A DNA stretch of 64,000 nucleotides from Ceratodon purpureus (taxonomy: Eukaryota; Streptophyta; Bryopsida; Pseudoditrichales; Ditrichaceae): assembly GCA_014871385.1 (NCBI GenBank), contig CM026424.1:14784892-14848891 (forward strand), given 5' to 3'. The first letter of the stretch is position 1; the number at the start of each line of letters is the position of its first letter. Positions 35,763 to 48,389 of this stretch are shown here, one piece after another. The notes beneath the pieces were generated by a model. It had not been told where the DNA came from and made no database searches. It saw only the letters and a program-made list of their open reading frames with translations. The position numbers and the translations under genes are program-made.

Positions 35763-38700
35763 CTACTCCAAAAGATTGAGCAGTTGCTTTGCCTTACGTT
35801 TACACCGTTCGGTGGAATTCTCGTCTCTAAGAAGAAATGACAAGGGACTAACTGCTCCACAATGAAACGCTGCCTCTATGAAACCAGGGTCTTCGGTGCA
35901 GAGCTTGCACAGGAGTGAAGCTGCAAGCTCCTTTCCTTTGAAAGATCCGCAGGTGATGAAATCTACCAACATGGCAGTAGGCTCCATGCTAGCGATGTCA
36001 AGGAGACCCTCCTTTAGCAGTGAAAGGTTCGTCAGAATAGACAGAGTTATGTCGTCCAGCTCGGTGATAGACTGGTTACGCACAATCTCCATCAGAAGGC
36101 TGGTGAGACCGGCTTGAAGTGCACGCTTCTTGTTGCCATCCTGGAAGCTCACGAGGTTGCAGAGCGCGTTGGCTGCGTCTTTCTTGCCTTGGCGAGTTCC
36201 ACTTCGCAGGAGCTCCACCAGTGCAGGAATTGCCCCCGTGTTGCCAATGGAGATCTTGTTCTCGTTGTCGTATGAAAGGCATTGGATTGCTGCTGCCGCG
36301 TTTTCACGAGCCTCTGTGCTCTGCCCCAGCTTGACAACATGGACGATGTCGTCTATTGCCCCTGCCACAAGAGAAATCACAACTCCCGGTTAGTTTTCTG
36401 GCAACTCGGTTTGAGTTTGGGTATCAACTTTAGGATTAAGGTGAGATCTATTGGAACTTATAACATGGATTTTTTGAAAAATGAGTACTGCCGTGACAGA
36501 CTGGTGTTTTTGTAAGCAAATGAGGGCAAGTGTATAATGTATATGTGTGTACCTGCTCTCATAATGAGGCCTCTGTTGTTTTGATGCAGGGACAAGTTCA
36601 TTAATGCGGTGATGGCGTGCTCTTGAGTCTCCTTATCGGGCGATCGTAGAAGGTTGATCAGGAAAGGTATGCCTCCTTGTTCTGCAATACGAACTCGATT
36701 TTCTTTGTTCACCTTTGCGAAGTATCGTATGGTTTTGGCAGCATCCCGATGTACCTTTGTGCTCCGGCTGGATAACTTGGTGATTAGCTCGTTTATAAGC
36801 GTGGAGTCATCAACCTGCCCAGTGAAGCAGTTGGCAGAATTCTTCGTTAGCCAAGTCTTCAGAACTAGTGGCAGTAGATAAAGTCGCCTTATTGTAATTT
36901 TCTCTACATGCAGTTTCGTATACGTTGATAGCAACCGTCTATAATCAGTGACAAAACTTGAACTAAGTGCCTGAACTTACCTTCTCAACTTGGTCGGAGT
37001 GGCGTTTGTGTATAATGTGAGAGTCAGAGACGAATGGTGGGCCTGTACTGCTCTGAGGAGCATCCTTACTCTTTCCTGGCATCGATGTTGTTGAATGTGA
37101 ATCCGACTTCATTGCCAAATTCTGTCAAAAAATTAGTCACTCGGTTTGTTAACTGACAGACTGCTTTGAAATAATACGTAATGCATTCATGAAGCTCATA
37201 TTCCATAACCAATGCGTGACACACGATTTCTGTGACTGGCATCAAGCAGGACTTTCATTTCTTATATTCCTAGCTTTTTCTTAGACAAACATTATGCCTC
37301 TCTCTGGTCAGTTTTAGGAATGTGGTTTGAACAGCAAACAGAAATAATATTGACGTGGACTATCTCAGGTCTGGAGGCCTTACCTTATCCTCGTGAACGA
37401 CGGCATTGCGTTGCCTAACAGCAGACCTTTTGCTGCACATTCCGCGGGCATAATCGGTGAAGGGAGGATTTACAAATGGAGCTTGAAATCTAGAAGAATC
37501 CCCTCTCGTCAATCTGTTTCTCACACTTTCAAGTCTGCAGCAGATGTCCACAAGTAGAGGTCGTTTTCTATAATCCCTCGCCCAGCAATCCCTAACAATG
37601 GAACCCAGCTCCTCTGGACAATCAGAAGGCAACTGGGGTCTCATATTATTGAGAATCGCCTCGTTCAGCTGAGAGGCAGGCATTCCTTCAAATGGTTTCT
37701 TCCCCGTAAGAATATGGGAAGCAATAACAGCAAAGCTGTACACGTCGCCCTTAATTGCAAACTTGGCACTTCTTCCGTCTTGAGAGAAAGCCTCTGGTGC
37801 TCTGTATACTGTCTTTCTAACACCAGGTCGAGAGCTTGTACCAGCTCCTGAGCTGGTCTTCAGAAGGCCAAAATCAGCCAACTTCACATGCAGATAGTCA
37901 AGAAGATACGGCGAATTGTGTTGGTTTACGAGAATATTTGAAGGCTGGAGATCTCGGTGTGCGACATCATGGTCATGAAGGTAACACAAACCGTTGGCGA
38001 TTTGGATCAGGATATCAACTGCGACAGGAAGTGAAAAAGGAACTCCTCTCCCACTCTCCACCTGCTCTTGAATCACGTCCTGAAGGCTCATCTCCATGAG
38101 TTCCATTGCAAGATAGCACTCACGACTATCATCGTCGCTCAGCTCGCAGTGGAAGAATTTGACGATGTTGGGGTGATTTAACGTCGGCAGAGTGGTGGCC
38201 TCTGTCGTGTACTTGGTGACGTTCCATTCCCCATACTTGAAGACCTTCTTTGCGCAAGGCATGCCGAGCCATGTCGTTCTGAAGACCGCACCTCTGATGA
38301 CATGGGAGTCACCCCAGAAATCCAGAAGGAAGTTGTCCCATTCGATTCCAAGGTCAGAGTATCTCCCTCTGCCTTCGTTGTTCTGCTGGAGAACGGCGTG
38401 CAATCTCTCTAGCAGTTGTAATGCCAGGCGTCTGCTCTGGATGAGCCAGTCATTCCAGTGCTTTGGTTTTGCCAATACCAGGTCCTTGAGTCGGCCATAC
38501 AGCTTTTCTTGGTCCTTGCGAATCTCGGTTGCGGTTGGAGGTGAGAACGCTGAAGACTGGCGGAGATCCTCAATCTCAAAGCTAGACTTCTCCCTAGCTT
38601 GCTCGTAGATCTCGTCGTAACATAACCCTGTTTCAACGAGTATTTCACGAAATGCTTCTTCGTTGTTGATTTGCAACGCAGCTGCATGGCACCAGTTTGC

Positions 38701-39042
38701 GCTGCAACAATTCTCTATTAACCTCTTCGCATTCTCTGTAATCCGAAAAAAGTTCTTGACAGATAAATCGAAGGCTTCTCTCTCAAGCTCCGAGAAGTGA
38801 ACCAGATGCTCGATGTTGAGTGCCGCTCTTGAAAGTTTTGTCGACAGATCCCAGCACTGGACTTCGTTCAGGATATGCTTTTGACTTCTCAGGAGTTCGT
38901 GAACTTGACGCACATTCAGTAGAGAGATTTTTAGGAAATCGACCTGACTACTACTTGGAACTTCAAATTTGACTTCAGTGCTGGGTTCAACTTCTTCAAT
39001 TCTTTGAAAGTTGGGTGGCAGGACTCTCTTGTGACGCTCCAT
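35763..39042 (-). CDS. TKL-type protein kinase fused to C-terminal ARM repeats
   Basis: Four exons (39042-37384, 37122-36981, 36814-36553, 36361-35763) join in phase to 886 residues. Residues 1-230 are helical (LERLHAVLQQNN, LSRAALNIEHL) and resemble the MCAfunc-type helical bundle of plant kinases. The kinase domain, about 235-525, has AKK at 264-266, the catalytic loop HRDLQPSN at 362-369, DFG at 390-392, APE at 415-417 and the GDVYSF segment. The glycine loop is poorly conserved. The usual catalytic-loop lysine is Q366, so activity may be altered, although D364 and N369 remain. Residues 600-886 form ARM repeats (AAKTIRYFAKVN, GGIPFLINLLRS, AIPALVELLRSG, AANALCNL). Such proteins probably signal through protein-protein contacts; no substrate can be read from sequence. 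Confidence 0.88.
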
Positions 39043-40247
39043 GGTTGAACTCTAGTGCAATGTCTCTGGCTGAGCAAGAGAGTTGAAGACGTTTGTGCCA
39101 AGTCATACTTGGTTCAGCAACCCTATGCCGTCAACAACTAGCCCAGCCTTAACGTCTAATCTGGCTGCACAAAAAGCACAATCATGCGGCACAGTACAAC
39201 ATAGTCATAAAAGTAACTCAGAGGGATCAACTCACGCTCATAACCGAAGGCTGGATGTCAGGTATGGAAAACTTACAGATTCCCACGTATCTTTTGCAAA
39301 GGTCTATCAAATTCCTACATACTCTGTCATACCGACTAGCGAAACCTAAAAACCAAGATGTCAAATTCGTCAAAGAAAAGAGTCTATATGTGCACATACC
39401 ACACTCGCAAAATATGTTCCCGTAATAATCTCCCGCTCCATACGCAAGATGAAAAGAACGTTGCAATGGTTTTGTGGTTGAAGTCATAAACAAGCTCCGG
39501 TCGAGTTAAATCTAGACCTGCTCCGAACCCCTTCTGAGCAGCTAGACATCCCACCCAAACACACCCTAGTCCAGATCCTCTTCAATCCCAAACTCATTCT
39601 CAAACACGCAGCCAAATGGGGCACTTCAACTCCGAAAAGAAGCAAGGGAAGGCTCCTTCTATATCAACTCCAAACCGACAATCGTCACACTCACAGACCA
39701 CGCAGACAATTCCCAAATGTACAAGTTTTGTCGGCAAATCTCAGTGTCGGTATCTCCTTCCGAGACAGAACCTGCAACCCACCTGCACTTCCCTCCACAC
39801 CCTGCCATCAACTACAAACTTCTGATATCACTGCAAATCAACCCTATCACACCATCACTGCAACCAAACCTCTCCTCTCAAACCCAATCCCTCCACCACA
39901 ACATACAACCCCGTCACACAAATGGGTCACCTTCTCCATACCAAGTTCCAACCCCACTCCAAACACAAGAAAACAAAAAAACAAAAAACAAACAAAAAGC
40001 TAACAACACTTCCAGCAACAAGGTTGATAACTTACACAAAGATCCAAGACCGAGCAGGGTACTACTTCGCAGGTGCGGCATTATTCCAGCCTCATGGGTA
40101 GACTTTCCCCCGGATGTACCGATTAATCTATTTGAAAAACATATATTATAAGGTCAACATGATTGTGCACATAATTCCAGGCACCTACCGATTCGGTGGT
40201 GACTGCAAACAGTCACTAAAGCTGACCTTCAACGTTGCAGTTGAGAT

Positions 40248-40320
<73 letters not shown>

Positions 40321-41981
40321 TAATTTTTTATTTTTATTTTTATTTTTATTATGTTACTGGAGTGATGAAATGGGTCCTCGGAGAGTCAGAATGTTTGGAC
40401 TGGTGACATACTCCGGCAGCTTTGCAGATTGTACAGTGCATTACAATAGTGTAATTTGACTTTATTTTTTAGATATTATTATTGATTTGAAAACTGTAGT
40501 TCAAAAATCGTTCTATATAGTCAATATGATTTCTTACTTTGTCGGTTTTTTGTTCTGAATGTAGGCGTGGTTGGCAACTGGAAGTATCCTGTAATAGAAT
40601 TGATTTTACTTCGAAGGTACATTACTTCGGTACATCTGCATGGTGGGACTGTAATTCCCGGCCTTGGTGGCTTAAAAAATTGCTTGATGTAATGGACTGT
40701 GGAGAACAGTTTTGTGCAAAATAAGTTAAGCCCATGGTGTGACGTTCATACAGTGTTCTGATGTTGTGCATTTACAACTGATCTGGAAAACAGGGATGTG
40801 CACACTTCGTTTGATCCCAAGTTCACTTTGAATTTACTTGTTTCTGTATTTTAAATTCATTACATGTTTATTATGTGAGTGTTTAATTTTGACCATAAAC
40901 TTTCATGTTTAGATGATGTCTATTCTTTTTTGTTATTTTTTCATAATTTTTTAGAATTTGGAGGGTGCTATAAATAGGCATGAACTTATGAATAGGTTAG
41001 CTTATTGTGCATCTTGTTGAATCTTATTTCAGTGATTTTGAACAGATGAATGCAACTTTAGATAGCTAAATTAGACACTATGTACTGGTGATTGTATTGG
41101 TATATATCACTCTAATCGTTTTTACTCATTTCTCCCAAAAAATCAATATTTTGGAAAGGACTACCTTGGATATAAAAATGGTGATATGCCTGACAATTTT
41201 GGTTAGATTGGATGTCTTCATTCAAACTCCAAGCTTAAGTAAGCATACTTGTTTCTAGAAGTACCAAATTTGGTCTAAAAATCCTATATTTTTGAAAAAT
41301 ATTGTTTATAAGAAATGCGCATTTAAATATGATATTCTAAGTCAATAAACATTTATAAACAAAAAATAGCATAACTTGTAATCAATATATTGGTTTTTCC
41401 TAGTGTATCTATATCCATGAATATGTACTACACCACAACCTTTTTCCTTCCAAAACTTAGCATTCCAAAACTTAGCATACTCTTGTTGCAACAATGACTT
41501 GTTGTCGTATTAGGTAGAATGAAGGGAGTACAAGAAAAGGTCAAAATTTACTTTCATAGGAAGTGATTATAGATCTTTAAAATCCTACCTTACTTAAAAA
41601 AAAATTCTAACACTCCATTTTTATTTATTTTTTAAATCCATAGATTAGTTTTTAAAGATATTGCTTTAAAAATTGTATTAAATCAATGAAATATTTTAAA
41701 ATCTAAATTATTTGTAAAATCATCATTTATTCAACTTAAATACTATGTATTTTTGTTTTATTTTATTATTTATTTGGACTCCCTATAGTTAGGAGGCTGT
41801 ATATTATGAAAAAAATTGGTGATACAGGAGTTGCACCATGCCATCCAAGTTGACTAGATGCAATGCTTCCCTCATCCCTCCCTCCAATGCAGCACAATGA
41901 TATCACCTTCCAAAATTCAAGGTCATAAATTAGGGCTGGTATTATGTGTTCCTGCAGACCAACTCAGAAACAACAAAACAA
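39043..41981. other. Non-coding interval between divergently placed genes
   Basis: The first few hundred bases are the kinase promoter and leader. From 39490 to 40020 the plus strand is C/A-rich, giving spurious proline/threonine frames. After the TA microsatellite the sequence to 41850 is AT-rich with no frame of substance. I see no RNA gene. Confidence 0.5.
40251..40316. repeat. (TA)n microsatellite
   Basis: About 33 uninterrupted TA units, followed by a T-rich TTTTTATTTT stretch. Confidence 0.97.
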
Positions 41982-42163
41982 CCAAAACCAACACCTCCCT
42001 TCCCCAAAACCAACACCTCCCTTCCCCAAAACCAACACCTCCCTTCCCCAAAACCAACACCTCCCTTCCCCAAAACCAACATCTCCCCCCAAAACCAACA
42101 CACACTCCCAAAACCAACACCTCCCCGCCCCAAAACCAACACCTCCCCCCCCCCCCCCAAAAC
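41982..42163 (+). repeat. 22-bp minisatellite upstream of UMP synthase
   Basis: The unit CCAAAACCAACACCTCCCTT plus two C occurs in close copies, with CAACACC at 41989, 42011, 42033 and 42055. It then degrades into shorter CCAAAACCAACA units and a C-run ending near 42163. It lies about 0.35-0.5 kb before the UMP synthase start. Translated frames across it are artefacts. Confidence 0.9.
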
Positions 42164-42311
42164 CCTCACAAATAAAAATCCCTTCCAGCCACAGTGCCGC
42201 CTTTACATCCACAACCCCCAAACCCACCATCTCCTCCCAAACAGACACCAAAACACCAACCCCCTCAAACCAAAGCACAAAAAACACTCTCCCATTGATC
42301 TCCCAACCTCC

Positions 42312-42325
42312 AAACCCTAGGGTTT
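42312..42325. promoter_or_regulatory. Palindromic telo-box
   Basis: AAACCCTAGGGTTT lies 165 bp before the UMP synthase start codon, with GGGTTTAAG repeated at about 42371 and 42385. AAACCCTA telo-boxes are common near the transcription starts of plant housekeeping genes. The position fits a core promoter or leader; the exact transcription start is not known. Confidence 0.5.
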
Positions 42326-42489
42326 AAGCCCCTCCAAAACCACGCCCCAAAGCCCAAAGCCCAAAGCCCAGGGTTTAAGGGCAAGGGTTTAAGCAGCGCC
42401 AAGGCAGCATTTGCTCAAGTTTGCCCAAGGACATAGCATTTGCATTTGCAATTGCAATTGGATTTGGAGTTGTTGCCAATTTGGTGGCG

Positions 42490-43911
42490 ATGGAGGATGC
42501 AGCAGTGGACAGCCTGGTGCTGGCGCTGCACGGCGTGGAGGCCGTCAAGTTCGGCAGCTTCAAGCTCAAGAGCGGCATCACCTCCCCGATCTACATCGAC
42601 CTGCGCGTCATCGTCTCCTACCCTGCGCTTCTGCAGCAAGTCGCGGACTCCGTGTGGGCGACGGTCGCGGGAGTAGAGCACGACGTCATCTGCGGGGTGC
42701 CGTACACGGCGCTCCCGATCGCCACCGCGATCTCGCTCAAGCACGGCGTCCCCATGGTGATGCGGCGCAAGGAGGTGAAGGATTACGGCACCAAGAAGGC
42801 GATCGAGGGTTTCTTCGAGCCCGGGCAGCGGTGCTTGATCATCGAGGATTTGGTGACGAGCGGGGCGTCCGTGCTGGAGACCGTGGAGCCGCTCGTGGCG
42901 GCCGGGCTGCGCGTTGCGGAGGTCGTCGTGTTGATTGATCGGGAGCAGGGCGGGCCGCAGACGCTGGAGCGGCATGGATTGCGGTTGCATGCGGCGTTGA
43001 AGCTCACGCGGATCGTGGAGGTTTTGGTTAGGTTTGGGAAGCTGACGCGGGAGGTGGCGGACTCGGTGGAGAGGTTTCTGCGGGAGAATCAGACGTCGGT
43101 GAGTGTGCCGCAGGGTTTAGGGATGGTGCGGCGGTTGCCTTACGGGGAGAGGGCGGGGTTGTCGAAGAATGTGACCGGGAGGAGGTTGTTTGAGTTGATG
43201 GAGCGGAAGCAGAGTAATTTGTCGGTTGCGGCGGATGTGAGTACGGCGAGGGAGTTGCTGGCGCTTGCGGATGCGGTCGGGCCGGATATTTGTGTGTTGA
43301 AGACGCATGTGGATATTCTGCCGGATTTTACATCGGATTTTGGGAGTAAGCTTCGGGAGATTGCTGATAGACATGACTTTTTGATCTTTGAGGATCGGAA
43401 GTTTGCGGATATTGGTAATACGGTGACCATGCAGTATGAGGGCGGGGTTTATCGGATTGTGGAGTGGGCGGACATCACGAATGCGCATGTGGTGCCTGGA
43501 GCTGGCATTGTGGATGGTTTGAAATTGAAGGGGCTTCCGAAGGGACGTGGGCTGTTGCTCCTCGCGGAGATGAGCTCGAAAGGGACGTTAGCCAAGGGGG
43601 AGTACACTCAGGCGGCTGCTAAGATTGCAGCGGAGCATCCGGAATTTGTTATTGGATTCATTTCAACTAATCCCGCGGCGTGGGTGGGGGGGCCGGGAAG
43701 CCCTGCATTGATTCATATGACTCCTGGCGTGCAGATGAGCGCTGGGGGAGATTCTCTTGGCCAGCAGTATAATACTCCTAGCTCAGTGATTGGGGAGAGA
43801 GGCAGTGATATCATCATTGTGGGACGTGGTATCATCAAGGCTGCGGACCCTGCTGCTGCAGCGAAGGAATATCGCAAGGCGGGGTGGACAGCGTACGAGG
43901 AAAGCTTGTGA
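42490..43911 (+). CDS. UMPS: Uridine 5'-monophosphate synthase (bifunctional)
   Basis: The protein has 473 residues, the usual plant UMPS length. Residues 1-190 are orotate phosphoribosyltransferase: [13 protein letters not shown], the loop lysines of [13 protein letters not shown], and the PRPP motif [13 protein letters not shown] (115-127). Residues about 215-473 are orotidylate decarboxylase: LKTHVDI around K271 and the catalytic [12 protein letters not shown] with D302, K304 and D307, then TNAHVVPG and the phosphate-binding IIVGRGI. It converts orotate plus PRPP to OMP and then to UMP, the last two steps of de novo pyrimidine synthesis. The start at 42490 is the first in-frame ATG. The frame opens earlier, at 42421, but without an ATG. 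There are no introns. The 5' half is markedly GC-rich compared with its flanks. Confidence 0.97.
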   Translation: MEDAAVDSLVLALHGVEAVKFGSFKLKSGITSPIYIDLRVIVSYPALLQQVADSVWATVAGVEHDVICGVPYTALPIATAISLKHGVPMVMRRKEVKDYGTKKAIEGFFEPGQRCLIIEDLVTSGASVLETVEPLVAAGLRVAEVVVLIDREQGGPQTLERHGLRLHAALKLTRIVEVLVRFGKLTREVADSVERFLRENQTSVSVPQGLGMVRRLPYGERAGLSKNVTGRRLFELMERKQSNLSVAADVSTARELLALADAVGPDICVLKTHVDILPDFTSDFGSKLREIADRHDFLIFEDRKFADIGNTVTMQYEGGVYRIVEWADITNAHVVPGAGIVDGLKLKGLPKGRGLLLLAEMSSKGTLAKGEYTQAAAKIAAEHPEFVIGFISTNPAAWVGGPGSPALIHMTPGVQMSAGGDSLGQQYNTPSSVIGERGSDIIIVGRGIIKAADPAAAAKEYRKAGWTAYEESL

Positions 43912-46650
43912 GCGGAACTGGTAGATTCGGTTAGGTAATGGTCACAGTTTTCGCAGTGACTGCAAACTTTTGGTCTGTTGAATCCTAAGCAAGATTGGAT
44001 TCTGAAGACAGCTGGGACACTGGTAAAGGAACTGTCTCTTCTGATCTTTGGGAGTATATAGAGGGAATTTTTAAATTTATTGATTTTCAGGTCATATTGC
44101 AGCAAAGGGCTGCATTCTGAATCGACATGTGCTATAAGGCTTCATTTTTTTTTAATATTAATGGAAATACATGAACGATTTGTTCACTATGGAACACCGC
44201 AAACTTTATAGCTACTGGTTACACAGATGTCACGAATCGAAGCTGTAGACATTTACGTACTTCTGCAGACTCATGCAAACCTGTTCCACAATCTTATAAA
44301 CCCCGCCCACTCTGCAAACCTGTTCCAATGTAATGAAGATACTCAAGATTGGAAGGGACTGGGTTTGAGTCAATGTTTTTGTAACGATTAAGTGAAGCAC
44401 TCAGCAGTGGATATAAACAGAGTAGATTCTGAGTTGAAATCTCCTCTTTAACTTCCGATTAACATGAAGTTGAGCGTAGTAGCAATCTGTCTTAGAGAAT
44501 TGCAAGTACCAACAGCTCGGATGCAGCCTTTGCAGGGAGGTTACTTAACGAAGTTCTGTCATGAGGTGTGACATCTTAACGATACTTTTGAGACCGAAGA
44601 ATGGATTGGACCAGAATAATTGTGAGGTTGTGTTTCGGGCCTGCAACAGGTGAGCAGTGAAACCTAGACGTCATTATTTGATTGAACACTAATAGAGCTG
44701 ATTTAAATTCTTGCATTTCATCACAAATTGTATTGTACCACAAATTCCATTCGTTATGAGAGTAAAGCAGATCATTAGAAATAATATATTTGTATTGACG
44801 AGATGTAGATCATCCTCATGCAGGTCCACATCTTCCCTCAAGCAATGATATGACTTGGTGCAATTCATACTATACAGATAGAAAACGTCAAAATTAGAGT
44901 TTCTCAATGAACTATGAAAGGAACCATGGTATTTGAGAGACTCTCGCTACACATCAGCTTGCAGGCAATGATATGACTTGAGCATAATTGATGGACGACT
45001 TGCTCTTCACCGTCCTCATTCCCGGAAGAACGAATGTGCTCCACAAGCCTGAACTTGTAATTTTCATTGAATGTGACAAAGCAGTGGCAATGACCACATT
45101 GATTCTACAGAAGTGGGCTTCTTGCCCCACACTTCTCTGAAACCTTAGTCAGGTGATAACAAGTCCTCATGAGCCACTTTATTTTCATGCTCGAGAGAAC
45201 TGTAAGTGTAGGCTCTGTTTCTGAAGGCCTCTTGTTGTTTAACTCATCCTCTGGGAATGTGTGCAGGCAATTGTCTTGATGTGCATGCTTCAGACGGCTC
45301 GCAAATAATACTTCATCTCTGGATTCGGAAATGTTATTGGTCAAATTGAACAACTCTTGCAGGAATGGATGTGGAGAAAGCTTTGAGATTGAATCGTGGA
45401 CAGGATTTCCACAACCATACCGTTTGGGAGACGCATTTTGACATGCTATATACAGTATTCATGGGCTACCATCCTGCATAGGCAATGATATGACTTAGGT
45501 ATAATCGAGGAGCGACAGTCCCGTAACATACTGATCTACGGATAAGATGCTGTGCTCCAGGCGCCTTTTTGCCATATCTTTTTGCACTCGAAGAATTTGG
45601 ATGGCAGTTATCGATCCTGAAGAAAACTTGTTCTTCACACACCGGAACTTGGATGGAGACAACACCTCATGGATCTACCCTTTTGTGTTTTATGTTTTGC
45701 CTGCTCTTGTAAATTGATGTATTTCTCAGGGTTCGTTGTTGCGTAACTGACCTCAGGGAAAGAGGGTATTTCTTTCGATCGGCTGTTGTTTGGGCCTATA
45801 GTGGTTTACTGTGAATTTCTGACTTTGTATGCAGGTAGAAGATTGACAAGGAGGATGCAACCAGTGAGCTATTTCAAAGGAAAACGTCCACAACTTCACA
45901 TTGTCACAAGCGTTAGCTGGTAGAGTGCACTTGTGACTTGGCATAATTTGATGGACGTGATTGGTGAAATATTTTGACCTGTTTGTTCCTCGCAGGAGAA
46001 TTCGTTGAGTCAACACAAAACTAATTCCAGCAAAATCACAATATCGTATACTTTCTTTCTTGTGCATTGAATGACCAATGATAGAAGAACCATAGTGTTT
46101 GACGGACTCCTTTTAACCACGTATAGCTCATCCTTTCACCATACCTCTCCACGTAGGCAATGATATAACTTGGGCATCACTGCAAGGCATCCTGCCCTCC
46201 AATAGTTCTGATATCTACAGAAAATCGGATGCCTCATGAGTCTATCCCAAAGTTTTCTTTTGAATTTGAATGAATGTCCTAGAGCATCTGCAGATGCCTG
46301 TTCTTATCTCCCAAGATTTCAGCGATTTGTTGCGTTGTTATGCTGTGAGGTGCTTCTGTCGTCTCTTGAAGTTTTTGTTGATAGATTGGATTTGTTATTG
46401 GTTTTGTCATGTTTTTATTCTGGAATCGTGCATTGGATATTTCACTGTAAGGTGTCCAGTTAGCAGACAAACTGTGCCACAATTTTCGACTGGAGTTATT
46501 CTGTACCCATGATATGTTTTAGAGTAGACACTGGTGATAGACTATCGTTCAGATTGAATGAATTAGGTGAAATTTTTGAACTGCTCCTAAATGTTTGATG
46601 TATGAAATGAGTTGCAATTTGTTTGTAAAGAGAGAGAGAGGAACTCTGGC
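43912..46650. other. Non-coding interval downstream of UMP synthase
   Basis: The beginning is UMPS 3' UTR. No protein-coding frame with recognisable features is present on either strand. Diverged repeats of a short core are described separately. Confidence 0.5.
44842..46171 (+). repeat. Dispersed diverged repeat with core GCAATGATATGACTT
   Basis: The core occurs at 44842, 44965 and 45482 and, with one change (GATATAACTT), at 46157. A partial copy (CTTGTGACTTGGCATAATT) lies near 45931. Similarity extends on the right as GGCATAATTGATGGACG. In two copies it extends about 80 bp to the left (AACCATGGTATTTGAGAGACT against AACCATAGTGTTTGACGGACT). This looks like an old local duplication or a family of related non-coding units. 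Confidence 0.55.
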
Positions 46651-46877
46651 CCGAAGGGCCACCGTGAATTACGGGTTCGTTGGGGGAAGTGCTACCAGTA
46701 TGGTCACGAGGACCAGGCTGGGGCGGGCTACCCTTGATGCCTTCTTTCGAAGGTGAACCTTATGGACACGTAAGAGACTTAAGACACAGAAAACAAAGAC
46801 ACGAGAGGGGGTTGGGAGTTTGGGGGAAGAGATTATTGAATGTGGGATTATGTTGAAGGATGTACGTGTATAGAGAT

Positions 46878-46985
46878 GTGTATGTATGTATGTATGTATA
46901 TATGTGTATATATATGTATGTATATATATATATATATGTATATGGATATATGGATATATGGGTGTGTGTGGAGATATATGTATGT
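46878..46985. repeat. TATG/TA compound microsatellite
   Basis: Interleaved TGTA, TATG and TATA units. The tyrosine/isoleucine-rich frames across it are artefacts. Confidence 0.9.
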
Positions 46986-47990
46986 AGGAGGGAGGTGTGT
47001 ACGGGCATGGGTGGGTAGAGCTAGTCAGCAAGCATGGGTAGGGATTGTTTGTTCTCGACGCGTCCGTTTGTAAACATAGTAGAAATTGCCAATTACATAT
47101 CAAATAGTTTCAGTATGTGTGCATACCATAGGTTACTAGCAACTAGGGCATTGTTTGGCCTAATGATTAATTAAAATGCAGAAAGGTTAGGCAATTTGGA
47201 AAACAATATCACAAAGTTGGACAATTTTAAATTTCTCAAAGTAATATCGGGCAATAATATCTCAAAGTTGGACAAACAGAGTCTTTAGGCATACTGTAAT
47301 TAATTATTTTCTGCGTACTGCTAATAACCTATGGTAGATATTCCAAAACACTGTAGTAGAAGAAGAGTTCCAGCACTCGCCACTTCGCAGCAACCAAGCT
47401 CCCGCCCCAACAAAGCCAAGTGTGCTGCCACCAATCCCACTCCCTCTCCCTCTCCCTCTCCCTGTCCAACTCCAAGCCCAAGCCCAGATATAACAACACC
47501 AAGATACCACTCCATTCTACTCCAGTGCATGCCATGCCCACTCCCCACTCTCCACCCAAACACCCCCAAAACCAATCCCCAACTCACCACAAATCACCCC
47601 CCAACCAATGACACCAAGGCTGCTCTCATAACCACAGTGCCAACTTAACCACATCAATCAGCTTACCATTCATTTCCAAGTGACCAACCAGTCCTCCAAG
47701 TTAAGTTAAGTTACTCACCTGGGTTGCAACACAACCAAGTTCCAAGTTCCAACCGACCATCATTTCATTTCATGGAATCATGATCATGATCTCATCATCA
47801 CTTAGCTTCCGCTGACCTTTAACTTGTTAACATATCACTCTTTTTCCTGCTCAGGCTTCAAGCTATTTCATCAACCATCCTAAGTTTTCTCCGTGAGCCA
47901 CTTTTTTTCTTCTGCTAGACTGTTTTTCATTTGGTGCAGCCGAGGATGGAGAGAATCTGGATATAAAGAGCACGTGAGGTGGCATCCATC

Positions 47991-48030
47991 TCCATTTTCA
48001 GCCATTTTCAGCCATTTTCAGCCATTTTCA
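47991..48030 (+). repeat. Four 10-bp tandem units
   Basis: GCCATTTTCA is repeated, with the first copy starting TCCATTTTCA, about 0.36 kb before the SPATA20-like start codon. Confidence 0.9.
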
Positions 48031-48261
48031 GGTGTGAGTTCATCACCAAAGTCATAGAGTTCTGCCCCCTTTTTTTTCTTCTGAGTTTTTCTGGTTTTTT
48101 GTTTTGGAGGGACTGGGCATGTGAAGTTGGCGGAGCGAGGAAAGGAGGAGTTTTTTGGGAGGTTTATTGTGTTAGTTGAGTGGTTTGTTTTTGGTTTTTG
48201 AGGAAGGTATTGGTTGGATTAGAGAAAGGTGGCAGCTTTGGTGAGAAAGGGCAGAGAGTTT

Positions 48262-48297
<36 letters not shown>
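48262..48297. repeat. (GT)n microsatellite
   Basis: About 18 GT units, roughly 95 bp before the SPATA20-like start codon and probably within its leader or promoter. Confidence 0.95.
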
Positions 48298-48301
<4 letters not shown>

Positions 48302-48389
48302 AGGAGGTGGTTATGGTGGTGAAGGGGATGTTGAGAGAGTGACTGGGGTGGGGTGGTTGGACACATTCGGAATTAGGGTTGCGTCTGCA

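Larger units (their letters stand above)
46651..48389. other. Non-coding interval and promoter region of the SPATA20-like gene
   Basis: No gene is supported. It contains three simple repeats (46878-46985, 47991-48030, 48262-48297) and a CTCCCT run at about 47445. The last 400 bp before 48390 are the likely leader. A GTG-initiated upstream extension of the SPATA20-like frame to 48339 is open but has no ATG. Confidence 0.5.

Noticed and set aside
41858-42327. Pro/Thr/Asn-rich and Gly/Val-rich frames of 65-127 codons
   Set aside because: They are products of the 22-bp minisatellite, present in several frames on both strands.
42415-42990. 191-codon frame antisense to UMP synthase
   Set aside because: It shadows the GC-rich first half of UMPS, whose sense frame has full family motifs.
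46669-47103. Tyr/Ile/His/Thr-rich frames
   Set aside because: Microsatellite translation.
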